Assembly (NCBI RefSeq): GCF_017813365.1
Contig: NZ_JAGIZA010000002.1
Location: 164,294-228,293, forward strand
Origin: Roseomonas indoligenes
Lineage (GTDB): Bacteria > Pseudomonadota > Alphaproteobacteria > Acetobacterales > Acetobacteraceae
Length of the DNA: 64,000 nt
Reading direction: 5' to 3'
A program made the position numbers and the translations under genes. This document shows positions 25,876 through 34,200 of this stretch, one piece after another. The number at the start of each line of letters is the position of its first letter. Within the stretch, counting starts at the first letter, position 1. The notes below the pieces were generated by a model. That model ran no database searches and had not been told where the DNA came from. It worked only from the letters and a program-made list of their open reading frames with translations.

Positions 25876-27429
25876 CTACCGGCTGCCGGAGGCCGTCAGC
25901 TCCGTCACGAGGCTGAAGGTCGTGGCGACGTCATCCAGCTGGTAATGCGGCTGCAGGCGGACGACGCAGCTGAACACGCCGGGCTGGCCCGCGCGCTCGC
26001 GGATCTGCACCTCCCCGGCAACGAGCGGGTAGCGCGCGCGCGACTCGCCGGTGCTGCTCAGGTTCGTGTTGACGTAGCCTTGCAGCCAGATGGAGAGGCG
26101 CCGCTCGATCGCGTCGGCGGTCTGGAAGGAACCGACCATGTCGCGGCCCATGACCTTCAGGTAATGGGCGAAGCGGGAGGCACAGAGGATGGAGTTCACC
26201 TGCGAGGAGAGGCGTGCATTGGCGTCCGCGGTCGCCGCGTTGTTGCCGATGTGGGTGGCGGGCATCTGCAGGCTCCGCACCGCGCCGAAGACCATCTCCG
26301 AGCAGTAGGGCAGGGCGGAGACGGGCATGAGCCCGGCCTCCACCAGGGCGCGCTCCTGCCGGTCACCCATCCTCAGCTCCAGCCCGGTCCGCGACCAGGC
26401 CAGCGGCGGGCCGCTCGCGAAGGGCTCCGGCGCCACATCCGTCACGAGGCCGCCGCCCACCCGGTCCGTCTCCACCCCGCGGATATCGGCGGGCCAGGCG
26501 AAGTTGGCGTAGGCGCGAAGGGCGCTGGCGGCGAAGGCGTAGGCGGCGCTCATCCAGCTTCGGCTGGCCGCATCGGGTGCGAATTCCCGGTAGCGGAAGC
26601 CATCGGTGCGCGCGGGGTCGTCGGCCCAGGGATGGCGAGCCAGCAGGCGGGGCATGGCGACGGCGATGAAGCGCATGTCCGGCCGCGCGGAAAGGCTCCG
26701 CCAGCGGGCGTGCATCGGCCCTTTCAGCGGGGACGCGATGTCTTGCACGGAATCGAGCTGTGAGAAGTCGTCCACCTCCAGCACGGAGGGGTGCAGCGAC
26801 AGCACCATCGGGCAGAAGGCTGCGGCGGCGATGGAGGATAGGCGCAGCATGGCGCCCACATCGTCCGTTGGGGCGCCTGGGGCAGGACGGTGCCGCACGG
26901 GATGGTCGATCACCATCAGCCCGAAGGGCTCGCCGCCGGCGATGCCGAACTCCTCCTCGTAGATCCAGCGGAACAGGCGGCTCTGGTCGAACTCCAGGGC
27001 GCGCTCCAGGTCGCGGCAGATCTCGGCCCAGGCGATGCTGAGGATCCGGACCTTCACGCGCCGCCCCGGCTCCACGCCGCGGACGAGCCATGCCAGGCCG
27101 CGCCAGCGCCCTTCCAGTGCCTGCAGCCGCTCCGCGTGGAGAATGGCGTCGAGCTGCTCGCCCAGCAGTGCGTCGATGGCCGCGATGTCCGCGTCCAGCG
27201 CGGCACGGAGCGCGTCGGCGCCCGCGGCGACGAGGCGATCCGCCCCCTCGCCGAACCACTCCCTGAGCCGGTCACCGGGCGTCCCGCCGCCCTGTGTGAA
27301 ATTCCCCAGACGGGCCGCCGCCACCGCGTGTCGCGTGCCGAAGAAGCTCCCGGAGAGGACGGCGTCGCGGAGCGGTGCCGCCTCTGGCCCGGTTTCCCCG
27401 CCGGCGAGGGCGGAGGGGCTGTCGTCCAC
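25876..27429 (-). CDS. Second TssC-type sheath large-subunit paralogue (ImpD/TssC40-like)
   Basis: A TssC-family protein of 517 residues. It keeps the family framework ([60 protein letters not shown]) but differs strongly from the neighbouring TssC. Its N-terminus is longer, and the region between the halves carries different sequence, including PHYQLDDVATTFSL at the end. In the imp locus of Rhizobium and in Agrobacterium a second TssC-like protein sits in the same place (ImpD, TssC40). Whether it enters the sheath, caps it, or works at the baseplate is not shown by the sequence. 22 bases separate it from tssC upstream. Confidence 0.88.
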   Translation of the reverse strand: MDDSPSALAGGETGPEAAPLRDAVLSGSFFGTRHAVAAARLGNFTQGGGTPGDRLREWFGEGADRLVAAGADALRAALDADIAAIDALLGEQLDAILHAERLQALEGRWRGLAWLVRGVEPGRRVKVRILSIAWAEICRDLERALEFDQSRLFRWIYEEEFGIAGGEPFGLMVIDHPVRHRPAPGAPTDDVGAMLRLSSIAAAAFCPMVLSLHPSVLEVDDFSQLDSVQDIASPLKGPMHARWRSLSARPDMRFIAVAMPRLLARHPWADDPARTDGFRYREFAPDAASRSWMSAAYAFAASALRAYANFAWPADIRGVETDRVGGGLVTDVAPEPFASGPPLAWSRTGLELRMGDRQERALVEAGLMPVSALPYCSEMVFGAVRSLQMPATHIGNNAATADANARLSSQVNSILCASRFAHYLKVMGRDMVGSFQTADAIERRLSIWLQGYVNTNLSSTGESRARYPLVAGEVQIRERAGQPGVFSCVVRLQPHYQLDDVATTFSLVTELTASGSR

Positions 27430-27452
27430 GGTCCCGGAGACGGCGGACGCCG

Positions 27453-28943
27453 TCAGGAGGCCTGCGGCACGCGGGCGACCATCCGCATGCTCGTCGTCAG
27501 CTCCTCCATCTGCAGCCAGGGGCGAAGGAAGGCGACGGCGTTGTAGGAGCCGGGCTTGCCGGGAATTTCCTTCACCTCGATCTTCGCCTCGCGCAGCGGG
27601 AAGCGGGCCTTCATCTCCTGGCCCGCATTCTCGTTGGTGTTGACGTAGTTCTGGATCCAGCGGTTCAGCCAGCCCTCGACGTTGCTCGCCTCCATGAAGG
27701 AGCCGATCTTGTCGCGCGCCATCACCTTCAGGTAGTGCGCGAAGCGGCTGGTGGCCATCATGTAGGGCAGGCGGGCAGAGATGGCCGCATTCGCCGTCGC
27801 GTCCGGCCGGTCATACTTCTTCGGCTTCTGCGTGGACTGCGCCCCGAAGAACACCGCGTAATCCGTGTTCTTGTAGTGGCACAGGGGCAGGAAGCCGAGA
27901 TTGGACAGCTCGAACTCGCGCCGGTCGGTGATGCCGATCTCCGTCGGGCACTTCGTGTCCGCATCGCCGTCATCGGAGGTGAAAACGTGGGCGGGCAGGT
28001 TCTGCACCTTGCCCCCACCCTCCGCGCCGCGGATGGCGGTGCAGAAGCCGTACTGGGCGAAGGCATCCGTCAGCCGCGCACCCATGACATAGGCGGCGTT
28101 GGACCAGCAGTAGTCGTGGTGGCCCATGGCGCGCGCGGCCCCGGTCTCGTCCGCCGGCGCCTCCTCGTAGTTGAACTCGTCGATCGGCTTGGTCGCCGCA
28201 CCGTAGGGCAGGCGCGCGATCACCCGCGGCATGACGAGGTTGACGAAGCGGGAATCCTCGCTCTCCCGGAAGGAGCGCCACTTCGCGTATTCCGGCCCTT
28301 CGAAGATCTTGGCCAGGTCGCGCGGCTTGGACAGCTCGGTCCAGTCCTTGAAGCCGAACATCCCGGAGCCGACGCCGGAGATGAAGGGCGCGAAGGCGCC
28401 GGCCGCCACGTTCGACATCAGCCGCAGCGTCTCGACATCGTCCGGGTGGGCGGTCCACTCGTAGTCGCCGATCAGCGCGCCGTAGGGCTCGCCGCCCGGC
28501 GTGCCGAACTCGTTCTCGTAGATCTTCTTGAAGATCTGGCTCTGGTCGAACTCCACCGCCTTCGTCAGGTCTCGCGTCAGGTCGCGCTTGCTGGCGTTCA
28601 GGACCCGCAGCTTAAGCCCAGTTCCCGTCTCGGAGTTCTGCACGAGGTAGTGCAGCCCGCGCCAGGAGCCCTCCAGCTTCAGGAACTTCGGGTCGTGCAT
28701 CACCGCGTTCAGCTGGGCGGAGAGCTTGCGGTCGATCGCGGCGATCGCCTGGTCGAAGGTGCGGGTGAGGTTCTTGTCGAAGGTGATCGTGCCGGAAAGC
28801 GCCTGCTCGACCATGGTCTTCACCAGGTCCTGGGCGCGGTCCGGCTCGGTCTGCCGCGTGTTGACCAGGATCTGGTCGAGGAGGCCGGGCGCGTCCTCGG
28901 TGGTGACGGAGGCGCTGGCGGCGGAGGACGAGGTCTCGGACAT
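27453..28943 (-). CDS. tssC: T6SS contractile sheath large subunit TssC (ImpC/VipB)
   Basis: Main sheath subunit, polymerising with TssB around the Hcp tube. 496 residues, standard length. The N-terminal helix following [15 protein letters not shown] is the expected ClpV-recognition region. [44 protein letters not shown] and [18 protein letters not shown] are diagnostic. The ATG at 28943 is 3 bases after the tssB stop, so the two subunits are coupled, as equimolar assembly requires. Confidence 0.96.
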   Translation of the reverse strand: MSETSSSAASASVTTEDAPGLLDQILVNTRQTEPDRAQDLVKTMVEQALSGTITFDKNLTRTFDQAIAAIDRKLSAQLNAVMHDPKFLKLEGSWRGLHYLVQNSETGTGLKLRVLNASKRDLTRDLTKAVEFDQSQIFKKIYENEFGTPGGEPYGALIGDYEWTAHPDDVETLRLMSNVAAGAFAPFISGVGSGMFGFKDWTELSKPRDLAKIFEGPEYAKWRSFRESEDSRFVNLVMPRVIARLPYGAATKPIDEFNYEEAPADETGAARAMGHHDYCWSNAAYVMGARLTDAFAQYGFCTAIRGAEGGGKVQNLPAHVFTSDDGDADTKCPTEIGITDRREFELSNLGFLPLCHYKNTDYAVFFGAQSTQKPKKYDRPDATANAAISARLPYMMATSRFAHYLKVMARDKIGSFMEASNVEGWLNRWIQNYVNTNENAGQEMKARFPLREAKIEVKEIPGKPGSYNAVAFLRPWLQMEELTTSMRMVARVPQAS

Positions 28944-28946
28944 GGA

Positions 28947-29456
28947 TCAGCCCTCCTTCTTCTCGAGGCCGAGCTCGCCCGAGAGTGACTTCAGCTCGCT
29001 GTCCGAGCGCAACACCTTTTCCAGCAGGGTTTCCAGCTCCTCCGAGCGGTCCACCTTGCTCATCAGGTCGCGCAGCTTGGACCGCGTCTCCATCAGCGCG
29101 GCCAGGGCGGGGACCTGGGCTGCCACGCGGGCCGGCTCGAAGTCCTCGATGCTGTTGAACTTCAGGTTCACCGCCATCTGCGTCCCGTCGGCCGCCAGCG
29201 TGTTGTCCACCTTCAGATTCAGGCCCGGGTTCATCGTCGCCATGACGTCGTTGAAGTTGTCACGGTCGATCTGGGTGAACTTGCGCTCGCTCATCGGCTT
29301 CAGCGGTGCCGTGGGGTCGCCCGAGAAGTCGCCCATGACGCCGACGACGAATGGAAGCTCGCGCACGATCTGCGCATCCCCGGTCTCCACCTCGTAGGTG
29401 ATATGGACGCGCGGCTTGCGGACGCGGTTCAGCTTGTCGTGGATGCTTCCGCTCAT
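28947..29456 (-). CDS. tssB: T6SS contractile sheath small subunit TssB (ImpB/VipA)
   Basis: Sheath small subunit forming the TssBC heterodimer. 169 residues. [33 protein letters not shown] and the DRDNFNDVM segment are classical TssB. The ATG at 29456 follows GAGGA and gives the conserved MSGSIHDKL start; a TTG seven codons earlier is less likely. A promoter-like element and an inverted repeat lie in the gap to tssA, so tssB probably heads its own transcript of nine genes. Confidence 0.96.
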   Translation of the reverse strand: MSGSIHDKLNRVRKPRVHITYEVETGDAQIVRELPFVVGVMGDFSGDPTAPLKPMSERKFTQIDRDNFNDVMATMNPGLNLKVDNTLAADGTQMAVNLKFNSIEDFEPARVAAQVPALAALMETRSKLRDLMSKVDRSEELETLLEKVLRSDSELKSLSGELGLEKKEG

Positions 29457-29504
29457 GGGAAGTGTTTCCTCAGGCAAGGCCGCGTTGTCGCGGCGGGCGG
29501 GAAA

Positions 29505-29530
29505 GTCACACGGAACGCCAGGGGTGTGAC
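29505..29530 (-). promoter_or_regulatory. Inverted repeat in the tssB leader
   Basis: GTCACAC-N12-GTGTGAC has perfect 7-bp arms. It lies about 50-75 bases upstream of the tssB ATG and downstream of the proposed -10. It could be an operator or an mRNA stem-loop. Confidence 0.4.
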
Positions 29531-29565
29531 GAACCGGATTCGGACGCCGTGGCTCCCGGGCGGGA

Positions 29566-29595
29566 AGGCTATTGGGTGTCAGGGCGTAACGTCAA
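29566..29595 (-). promoter_or_regulatory. Candidate sigma-70-type promoter for the tssBC operon
   Basis: On the minus strand TTGACG (29595-29590, five of six to TTGACA) and TAGCCT (29571-29566, three of six) are 18 bases apart in a locally less GC-rich gap. It would give tssB and downstream genes a promoter separate from tssA. Confidence 0.35.
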
Positions 29596-29624
29596 CCTCA
29601 TTGCGGGGCCGGCAGGAGGGAGGC

Positions 29625-30752
29625 CTACTCCTCGGGCGCCGACGGGCGGATTCCGAGCGCGGTGATGAGCGCGTCGCGCGTCGTCTGGTCCGGCAGGACC
29701 TCCGCGAGCAGTTCCGGCCAGGTCATGCGCGCCCGGCGCACGGCGTCGTCGAGAGTGTAGGAGAGTGGGGAGTGCGGTTCCGTCTTGCGGAACCACGCGG
29801 CAATCTCGCCGAGCTGGCGCAAGGCCTGTTCCCGACCGGCGATCACGGCGGCCGCACCGATCAGGGAATTCCCCGCGGACGGCGATCCGTCTGGCAACGC
29901 CTGGGCGGTGAATGCGCCGCCAGCAGGGGATGTGTTCGCACCCGCAGCATCGATGGCCGGAGAGAAACGGTCACAAATCTCAATGATCTGACTGAGGAGG
30001 TCGCGAACCCGGCTCGTGGACGGGCTGTCGGCGCCAGCGCTGGAATCCACCGCATTGCCCATCGCGGTCCAACTCTCCAGCGCATCCGCGACCTCCGCTC
30101 GCAGGGCGGACCAGTGCGCCGGTCCTGCCAGGCGGGCCTCACGCTCCACCTCTTCGAACGGGACCACGCCGGCCTCGAGCCGCGCGGCGCGGCGCTCTGG
30201 GTCGGAGATCCCGGCCAGCTCGACGGTCGCGACATAGCGCCAGAGGCCGAACGGGGATCCGTCCGGCCGATGGTACAGCACGGTCTTACGAAGGGGCTGC
30301 ATGAGGGTGCCGTCCACGCCCTGGCCTGCCAGGCCGGCGAGCGGCGCGACGCGGGTCTCCATGCCGTCCTCGTCCGGCATCGGGAACAGGTTGTCCCAGT
30401 AGCGCTCGACCAGCCCGGTGATCACGGCGGCGCCGGTGGCGAGCCCGCGCAGGCCGCCCGTCCGGACCATGGCCTCCGTCATCCAGGCCGCGACCTCGAG
30501 GTCCTTCGCGCCGGTCGTCAGCGCACGAAGGGCCAGGCTCTGCACCGTGCGCCATTGCGGCGCCGTCACCTCATCCGCCTCGATGGCCTCGGCCTGCCGC
30601 TCGGCGTCCCGCGCCTCGGCGCGCGCATCCCGAAGCTGGAAGTAAACGGAACTTGGCGAATAGTCCTCCCGGAGATCCGTTCCGGCAGGCGCATCGTCGC
30701 TCACCGGGGCCAGTACGGCGTCGAGGTCAAGATCGTCGATGAGCTGCGCCAA
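29625..30752 (-). CDS. tssA: T6SS assembly protein TssA (ImpA)
   Basis: T6SS priming/assembly factor that binds the baseplate and the growing tail. 375 residues. The ImpA_N domain occupies ~1-130 (LDAVLAPVSDDAPAGTDLREDY, then WRTVQSLALRALTTGAKDLEVAAWMTEA split over two helices). The C-terminal ~130 residues are a shorter helical module ending RRARMTWPELLAEVLPD. No hydrophobic tail of the VasL type is seen. The start is TTG at 30752 with GGAG upstream; MAQLIDDLD is the expected N-terminus. It is divergent from clpV across 92 bases. Confidence 0.9.
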   Translation of the reverse strand: MAQLIDDLDLDAVLAPVSDDAPAGTDLREDYSPSSVYFQLRDARAEARDAERQAEAIEADEVTAPQWRTVQSLALRALTTGAKDLEVAAWMTEAMVRTGGLRGLATGAAVITGLVERYWDNLFPMPDEDGMETRVAPLAGLAGQGVDGTLMQPLRKTVLYHRPDGSPFGLWRYVATVELAGISDPERRAARLEAGVVPFEEVEREARLAGPAHWSALRAEVADALESWTAMGNAVDSSAGADSPSTSRVRDLLSQIIEICDRFSPAIDAAGANTSPAGGAFTAQALPDGSPSAGNSLIGAAAVIAGREQALRQLGEIAAWFRKTEPHSPLSYTLDDAVRRARMTWPELLAEVLPDQTTRDALITALGIRPSAPEE

Positions 30753-30787
30753 TGCGGGGGCTCCGTGCGTGACGTCAGGGCGGATGC

Positions 30788-30816
30788 TTTACGAAGCCGT
30801 TGTAGCACCGTAAGGT
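30788..30816 (+). promoter_or_regulatory. Weak candidate promoter for clpV-hcp-vgrG
   Basis: TTTACG (30788-30793) and TAAGGT (30811-30816) are spaced by 17 bases, 29 bases ahead of the clpV TTG, inside the short divergent tssA/clpV gap. The match to consensus is modest. Confidence 0.25.
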
Positions 30817-30844
30817 TCGCGGCGGAACGGCAGGACACGACGCC

Positions 30845-33484
30845 TTGGCCTCGATCGATCTCAAGCCGCTGATCGGCCGGCTCAATGAGACATGCCGTCG
30901 GGCTTTGGAAGGGGCAGCAGGGATGACCTTGTCCCGCAGCCACTACAATGTCGAGATCGAGCATGTCCTGCTCGGTCTCGTGGACCGTGCCGACACGGAT
31001 ATCGCCGCGATCCTCCGTCACTGGGAGATCGAGGTCTCGCGGCTTCTGGCCGACCTGAACCGCTCCCTTGAGCGCATGAAGACGGGCAATGCCCGCGCAC
31101 CCTCCCTCTCGCCGGAAATCGTCGAGATGGTGAAGCAGGGCTGGCTTCTCGCCTCGGTTGAGCAGGGGGCCAGTCGCGTCCGCTCCGGCCATCTCCTCTG
31201 GGCGCTGCTCGCCGACGAGGCGCTCGCACGCCGCGCGCGGGAGGCTTCCGGTCAGTTCGCCCGGATCCAGCCCGACCTCGTCAAGCGCGACTACGCTTCC
31301 GTCTGCGCCAATACGGCGGAGGCCGCGCAGGCCACGGGCCAGGCCGCGGGCTCCGAGGCTGCGGCGGGTGGCGGCGAGGCGCCGCGCCCCGGTGGCTCCG
31401 CCGCGCTCGACCAGTTCACCATCGACCTGACGGCCCAGGCGCGGGCGGGCAAGATCGATCCCATCCTCGGCCGCGACTTCGAAATCCGGCAGATGGTCGA
31501 TATCCTGACCCGTCGTCGGCAGAACAACCCGATCCTCACCGGCGAGGCGGGCGTGGGCAAGACGGCTGTTGTCGAGGGGCTGGCGTTGCGGATCGCCTCC
31601 GGCGACGTGCCGCCGGCCCTGCGAGATGTGACTTTGCGCACACTCGATATGGGGTTGCTGCAGGCCGGCGCGGGCGTGAAGGGCGAGTTCGAGAACCGCC
31701 TCAAATCCGTCATCGAGGAGACGAAAGCGAGCGCCAAGCCCATCATCCTCTTCATCGACGAGGCGCATACCCTTATCGGCGCAGGCGGGGCCGCCGGGCA
31801 GAACGACGCGGCGAACCTGCTGAAGCCGGCGCTCGCGCGCGGCGAGTTGCGCACGATCGCGGCGACGACCTGGGCTGAGTACAAGAAATATTTCGAGAAG
31901 GACGCGGCGCTCACCCGGCGCTTCCAGACCGTGAAGGTGGAGGAGCCGAGCGAGGCGGTGGCGGTCAGCATGATCCGCGGCCTAGTCGGCACGCTGGAGA
32001 AGCACCACAAGATCCGCATCTTCGACGAGGCAGTGAGCGCGGCCGTGAAGCTCTCCGCCCGCTACATCCCGGCGCGCCAGCTGCCGGACAAGGCCGTCAG
32101 CCTCATCGATACCGCCTGCGCGCGCGTTGCGATGAGCCAGAACGCCGTGCCGGCCTCGGTGGAGGACCGCCGCCGCCGGATCGAGCTGATCGACACGGAG
32201 CTGGCGATCGTCGCGCGCGAGATGTCCTCGGGCCACGACCACGCCGCACGGGACGCCGAGCTGAAGGCCGAGCGGGAGACCGTCACGGCGGAACTTGCGG
32301 CGCTGGAGGCGCGGTGGGACGAGGAGAAGCGCCTTGTCGCCTCGGCCTCCGAGATCCGGATACGGATCGAGGCGGCGCCGGCCGGCACGGACACGGCGGC
32401 CGACCGGGCGGCGCTGGCCGAGGCGAACGGGCAGGTGCGGGCGCTGCAGGGCGAGAAGCCGCTGATCTTTCCCGCCGTGGACGCGCAGGCGGTGGCCGAG
32501 ATCGTCGAGAGCTGGACCGGCATCCCCGCAGGTCGCATGCAGTCCGACGAGATCCGCACCGTGCTGAACATGCGGGAGGCGATGGAGCGCCGCGTGGTCG
32601 GCCAGAGCCACGCGCTCGAGGCGGTGGCGGAGGCGATCCGCACCAGCCGCGCCGGGCTGACCGATCCGCGCAAGCCGATCGGCGTCTTCCTGATGGTCGG
32701 AACTTCCGGCGTCGGCAAGACGGAGACCGCGCTGACGCTGGCCGACCTGCTCTACGGTGGCGAGCAGAACATGACGGTCATCAACATGACCGAATTCAAG
32801 GAGGAGCATAAGGTCAGCCTCCTGATGGGTAGCCCACCGGGCTATGTGGGATACGGCGAGGGCGGCATCCTGACCGAGGCGGTGCGCCGCCGGCCCTACA
32901 GCGTCGTTCTCCTGGACGAGATGGAGAAGGCGCATCCCGGCGTCCAGGACGTGTTCTTCCAGGTCTTCGACAAGGGGAACATGAAGGACGGCGAGGGCCG
33001 TGACATCGACTTCAAGAACACCGTCATCATCATGACGAGCAACGCCGGCACAGACCTGATCGCGAAGCTCTTCGCCGATCCTGAGACGGCGCCCGACGCC
33101 GCGGGCCTGGCGGAGGCGCTGCGGCCGGAGCTGGCGAAGTACTTCAAGCCGGCTTTCCTCGGGCGCGTGACGATCGTGCCCTATTTCCCGCTGCCGGACG
33201 CCATCATCCGCCAGATCGTGGCGATGCAGCTCGGCCGGATCCGCGCGCGGGTTCATGACAGCTATCGCGCGAGCTTCGATTGGGATCCCGCGCTGGTTGA
33301 GACGATCGCGGCCCGCTGTACGGAGAGCTCCTCCGGTGCGCGCAACGTGGAGAACATCTTGTCTCGCACCCTCCTGCCCGAGCTCTCAGCCGAGGTGCTG
33401 ACGCGGCTGGCAGAGGGCAAGGGGGTCGGCGCGGTTCATGTTGGGCTGAAGCCGGACGGGAGCTTCGCCTACGCGGTGAGCTGA
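30845..33484 (+). CDS. clpV: T6SS AAA+ ATPase ClpV (TssH)
   Basis: Hexameric unfoldase that pulls contracted TssBC sheath apart for reuse. 879 residues. The N-domain (~1-160) starts with the family's IDLKPLIGRLNETCRRALEGA. AAA-1 has Walker A GEAGVGKT (233-240) and Walker B with D305-E306. A coiled-coil middle region covers ~400-540. AAA-2 has Walker A GTSGVGKT (619-626) and Walker B LLDEMEK (D691-E692). Both ATPase sites look intact. The start is TTG at 30845, with GGCAGGA upstream; it gives the standard MASIDLK terminus. First gene of a clpV-hcp-vgrG unit divergent from tssA. Confidence 0.96.
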   Translation: MASIDLKPLIGRLNETCRRALEGAAGMTLSRSHYNVEIEHVLLGLVDRADTDIAAILRHWEIEVSRLLADLNRSLERMKTGNARAPSLSPEIVEMVKQGWLLASVEQGASRVRSGHLLWALLADEALARRAREASGQFARIQPDLVKRDYASVCANTAEAAQATGQAAGSEAAAGGGEAPRPGGSAALDQFTIDLTAQARAGKIDPILGRDFEIRQMVDILTRRRQNNPILTGEAGVGKTAVVEGLALRIASGDVPPALRDVTLRTLDMGLLQAGAGVKGEFENRLKSVIEETKASAKPIILFIDEAHTLIGAGGAAGQNDAANLLKPALARGELRTIAATTWAEYKKYFEKDAALTRRFQTVKVEEPSEAVAVSMIRGLVGTLEKHHKIRIFDEAVSAAVKLSARYIPARQLPDKAVSLIDTACARVAMSQNAVPASVEDRRRRIELIDTELAIVAREMSSGHDHAARDAELKAERETVTAELAALEARWDEEKRLVASASEIRIRIEAAPAGTDTAADRAALAEANGQVRALQGEKPLIFPAVDAQAVAEIVESWTGIPAGRMQSDEIRTVLNMREAMERRVVGQSHALEAVAEAIRTSRAGLTDPRKPIGVFLMVGTSGVGKTETALTLADLLYGGEQNMTVINMTEFKEEHKVSLLMGSPPGYVGYGEGGILTEAVRRRPYSVVLLDEMEKAHPGVQDVFFQVFDKGNMKDGEGRDIDFKNTVIIMTSNAGTDLIAKLFADPETAPDAAGLAEALRPELAKYFKPAFLGRVTIVPYFPLPDAIIRQIVAMQLGRIRARVHDSYRASFDWDPALVETIAARCTESSSGARNVENILSRTLLPELSAEVLTRLAEGKGVGAVHVGLKPDGSFAYAVS

Positions 33485-33532
33485 GGTCCCGAAGGCGCGA
33501 GGTCTCGCGCAGAACAAGGAGAGGAGTGTAAC

Positions 33533-34009
33533 GTGGCTATCTATATGAAGTTCGGCAACGTCAACGGTCAGGTCACGACCGAGGGCTTCGTGAAGTGGAT
33601 CGAGTTGAACTCGATGCAGGTCGGGGTCGGCCGCGGTGTCAGCACCGGTGGCGGCGGTCAGACGCGCGAGGCCTCCGCGCCCTCCATCAGCGAGGTCGTT
33701 GTCACGAAGCCTTTCGATGCGGCCTCTTCCGGCCTGTTCGAGGACGCAGTGGCGGGTTCCTTCGACACGAAGGTGCAGATCAAGTTCACCACGACGACGA
33801 AGAACAAGGTCGATACCTTCCTGACCTACGACCTGACGGATTGTGGTGTGTCCGGCTACAGCACGACCTCAGGCGGCGACCTTCCGCAGGAGAGCATCTC
33901 GCTCAACTTCACGAAGATCATGATCTCGCCCTCCCTGCTCGACATCAAGGGCACGCCGCAGGCCGGGTCGAAGGTGACCTATGATCTCATCAAGATGGTG
34001 AAGAGCTGA
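33533..34009 (+). CDS. hcp: T6SS tube protein Hcp (TssD)
   Basis: Secreted tube subunit; hexameric rings stack inside the sheath and may carry small effectors. 158 residues. YMKFGNVNGQVTTEGFVKWI at the start and the FTTTTKNKVDTFLTYDLTDC and ESISLNFTKI strands are typical. The GTG at 33533 is preceded by AAGGAGAGGAG, a very strong ribosome-binding site that fits the high expression Hcp needs. A G-C hairpin lies 29 bases past the stop. Confidence 0.96.
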   Translation: MAIYMKFGNVNGQVTTEGFVKWIELNSMQVGVGRGVSTGGGGQTREASAPSISEVVVTKPFDAASSGLFEDAVAGSFDTKVQIKFTTTTKNKVDTFLTYDLTDCGVSGYSTTSGGDLPQESISLNFTKIMISPSLLDIKGTPQAGSKVTYDLIKMVKS

Positions 34010-34038
34010 TCGCGCGAGCACGCCTCGTGATGCCCGTT

Positions 34039-34061
34039 CCGCCGCGGCGACGCCGCGGCGG
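34039..34061 (+). terminator. Strong G-C stem-loop between hcp and vgrG
   Basis: CCGCCGCGGC-GAC-GCCGCGGCGG forms perfect 10-bp arms with a 3-base loop. No T-run follows. It may attenuate read-through into vgrG or protect the hcp 3' end, keeping hcp far above vgrG. Confidence 0.5.
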
Positions 34062-34200
34062 GGCGGCCGCTCATCCGGGATGCCGGACGGGGCGGTAAAA
34101 TCGATGCGTGACAGGTGCCGGCGGTGCTGCTTGGATCGCCTGGGATTGCGGCAGCTGTTGCGGAAAGCGGTCCGGACCGGCTTCGAGTGGGGATGCGGAC

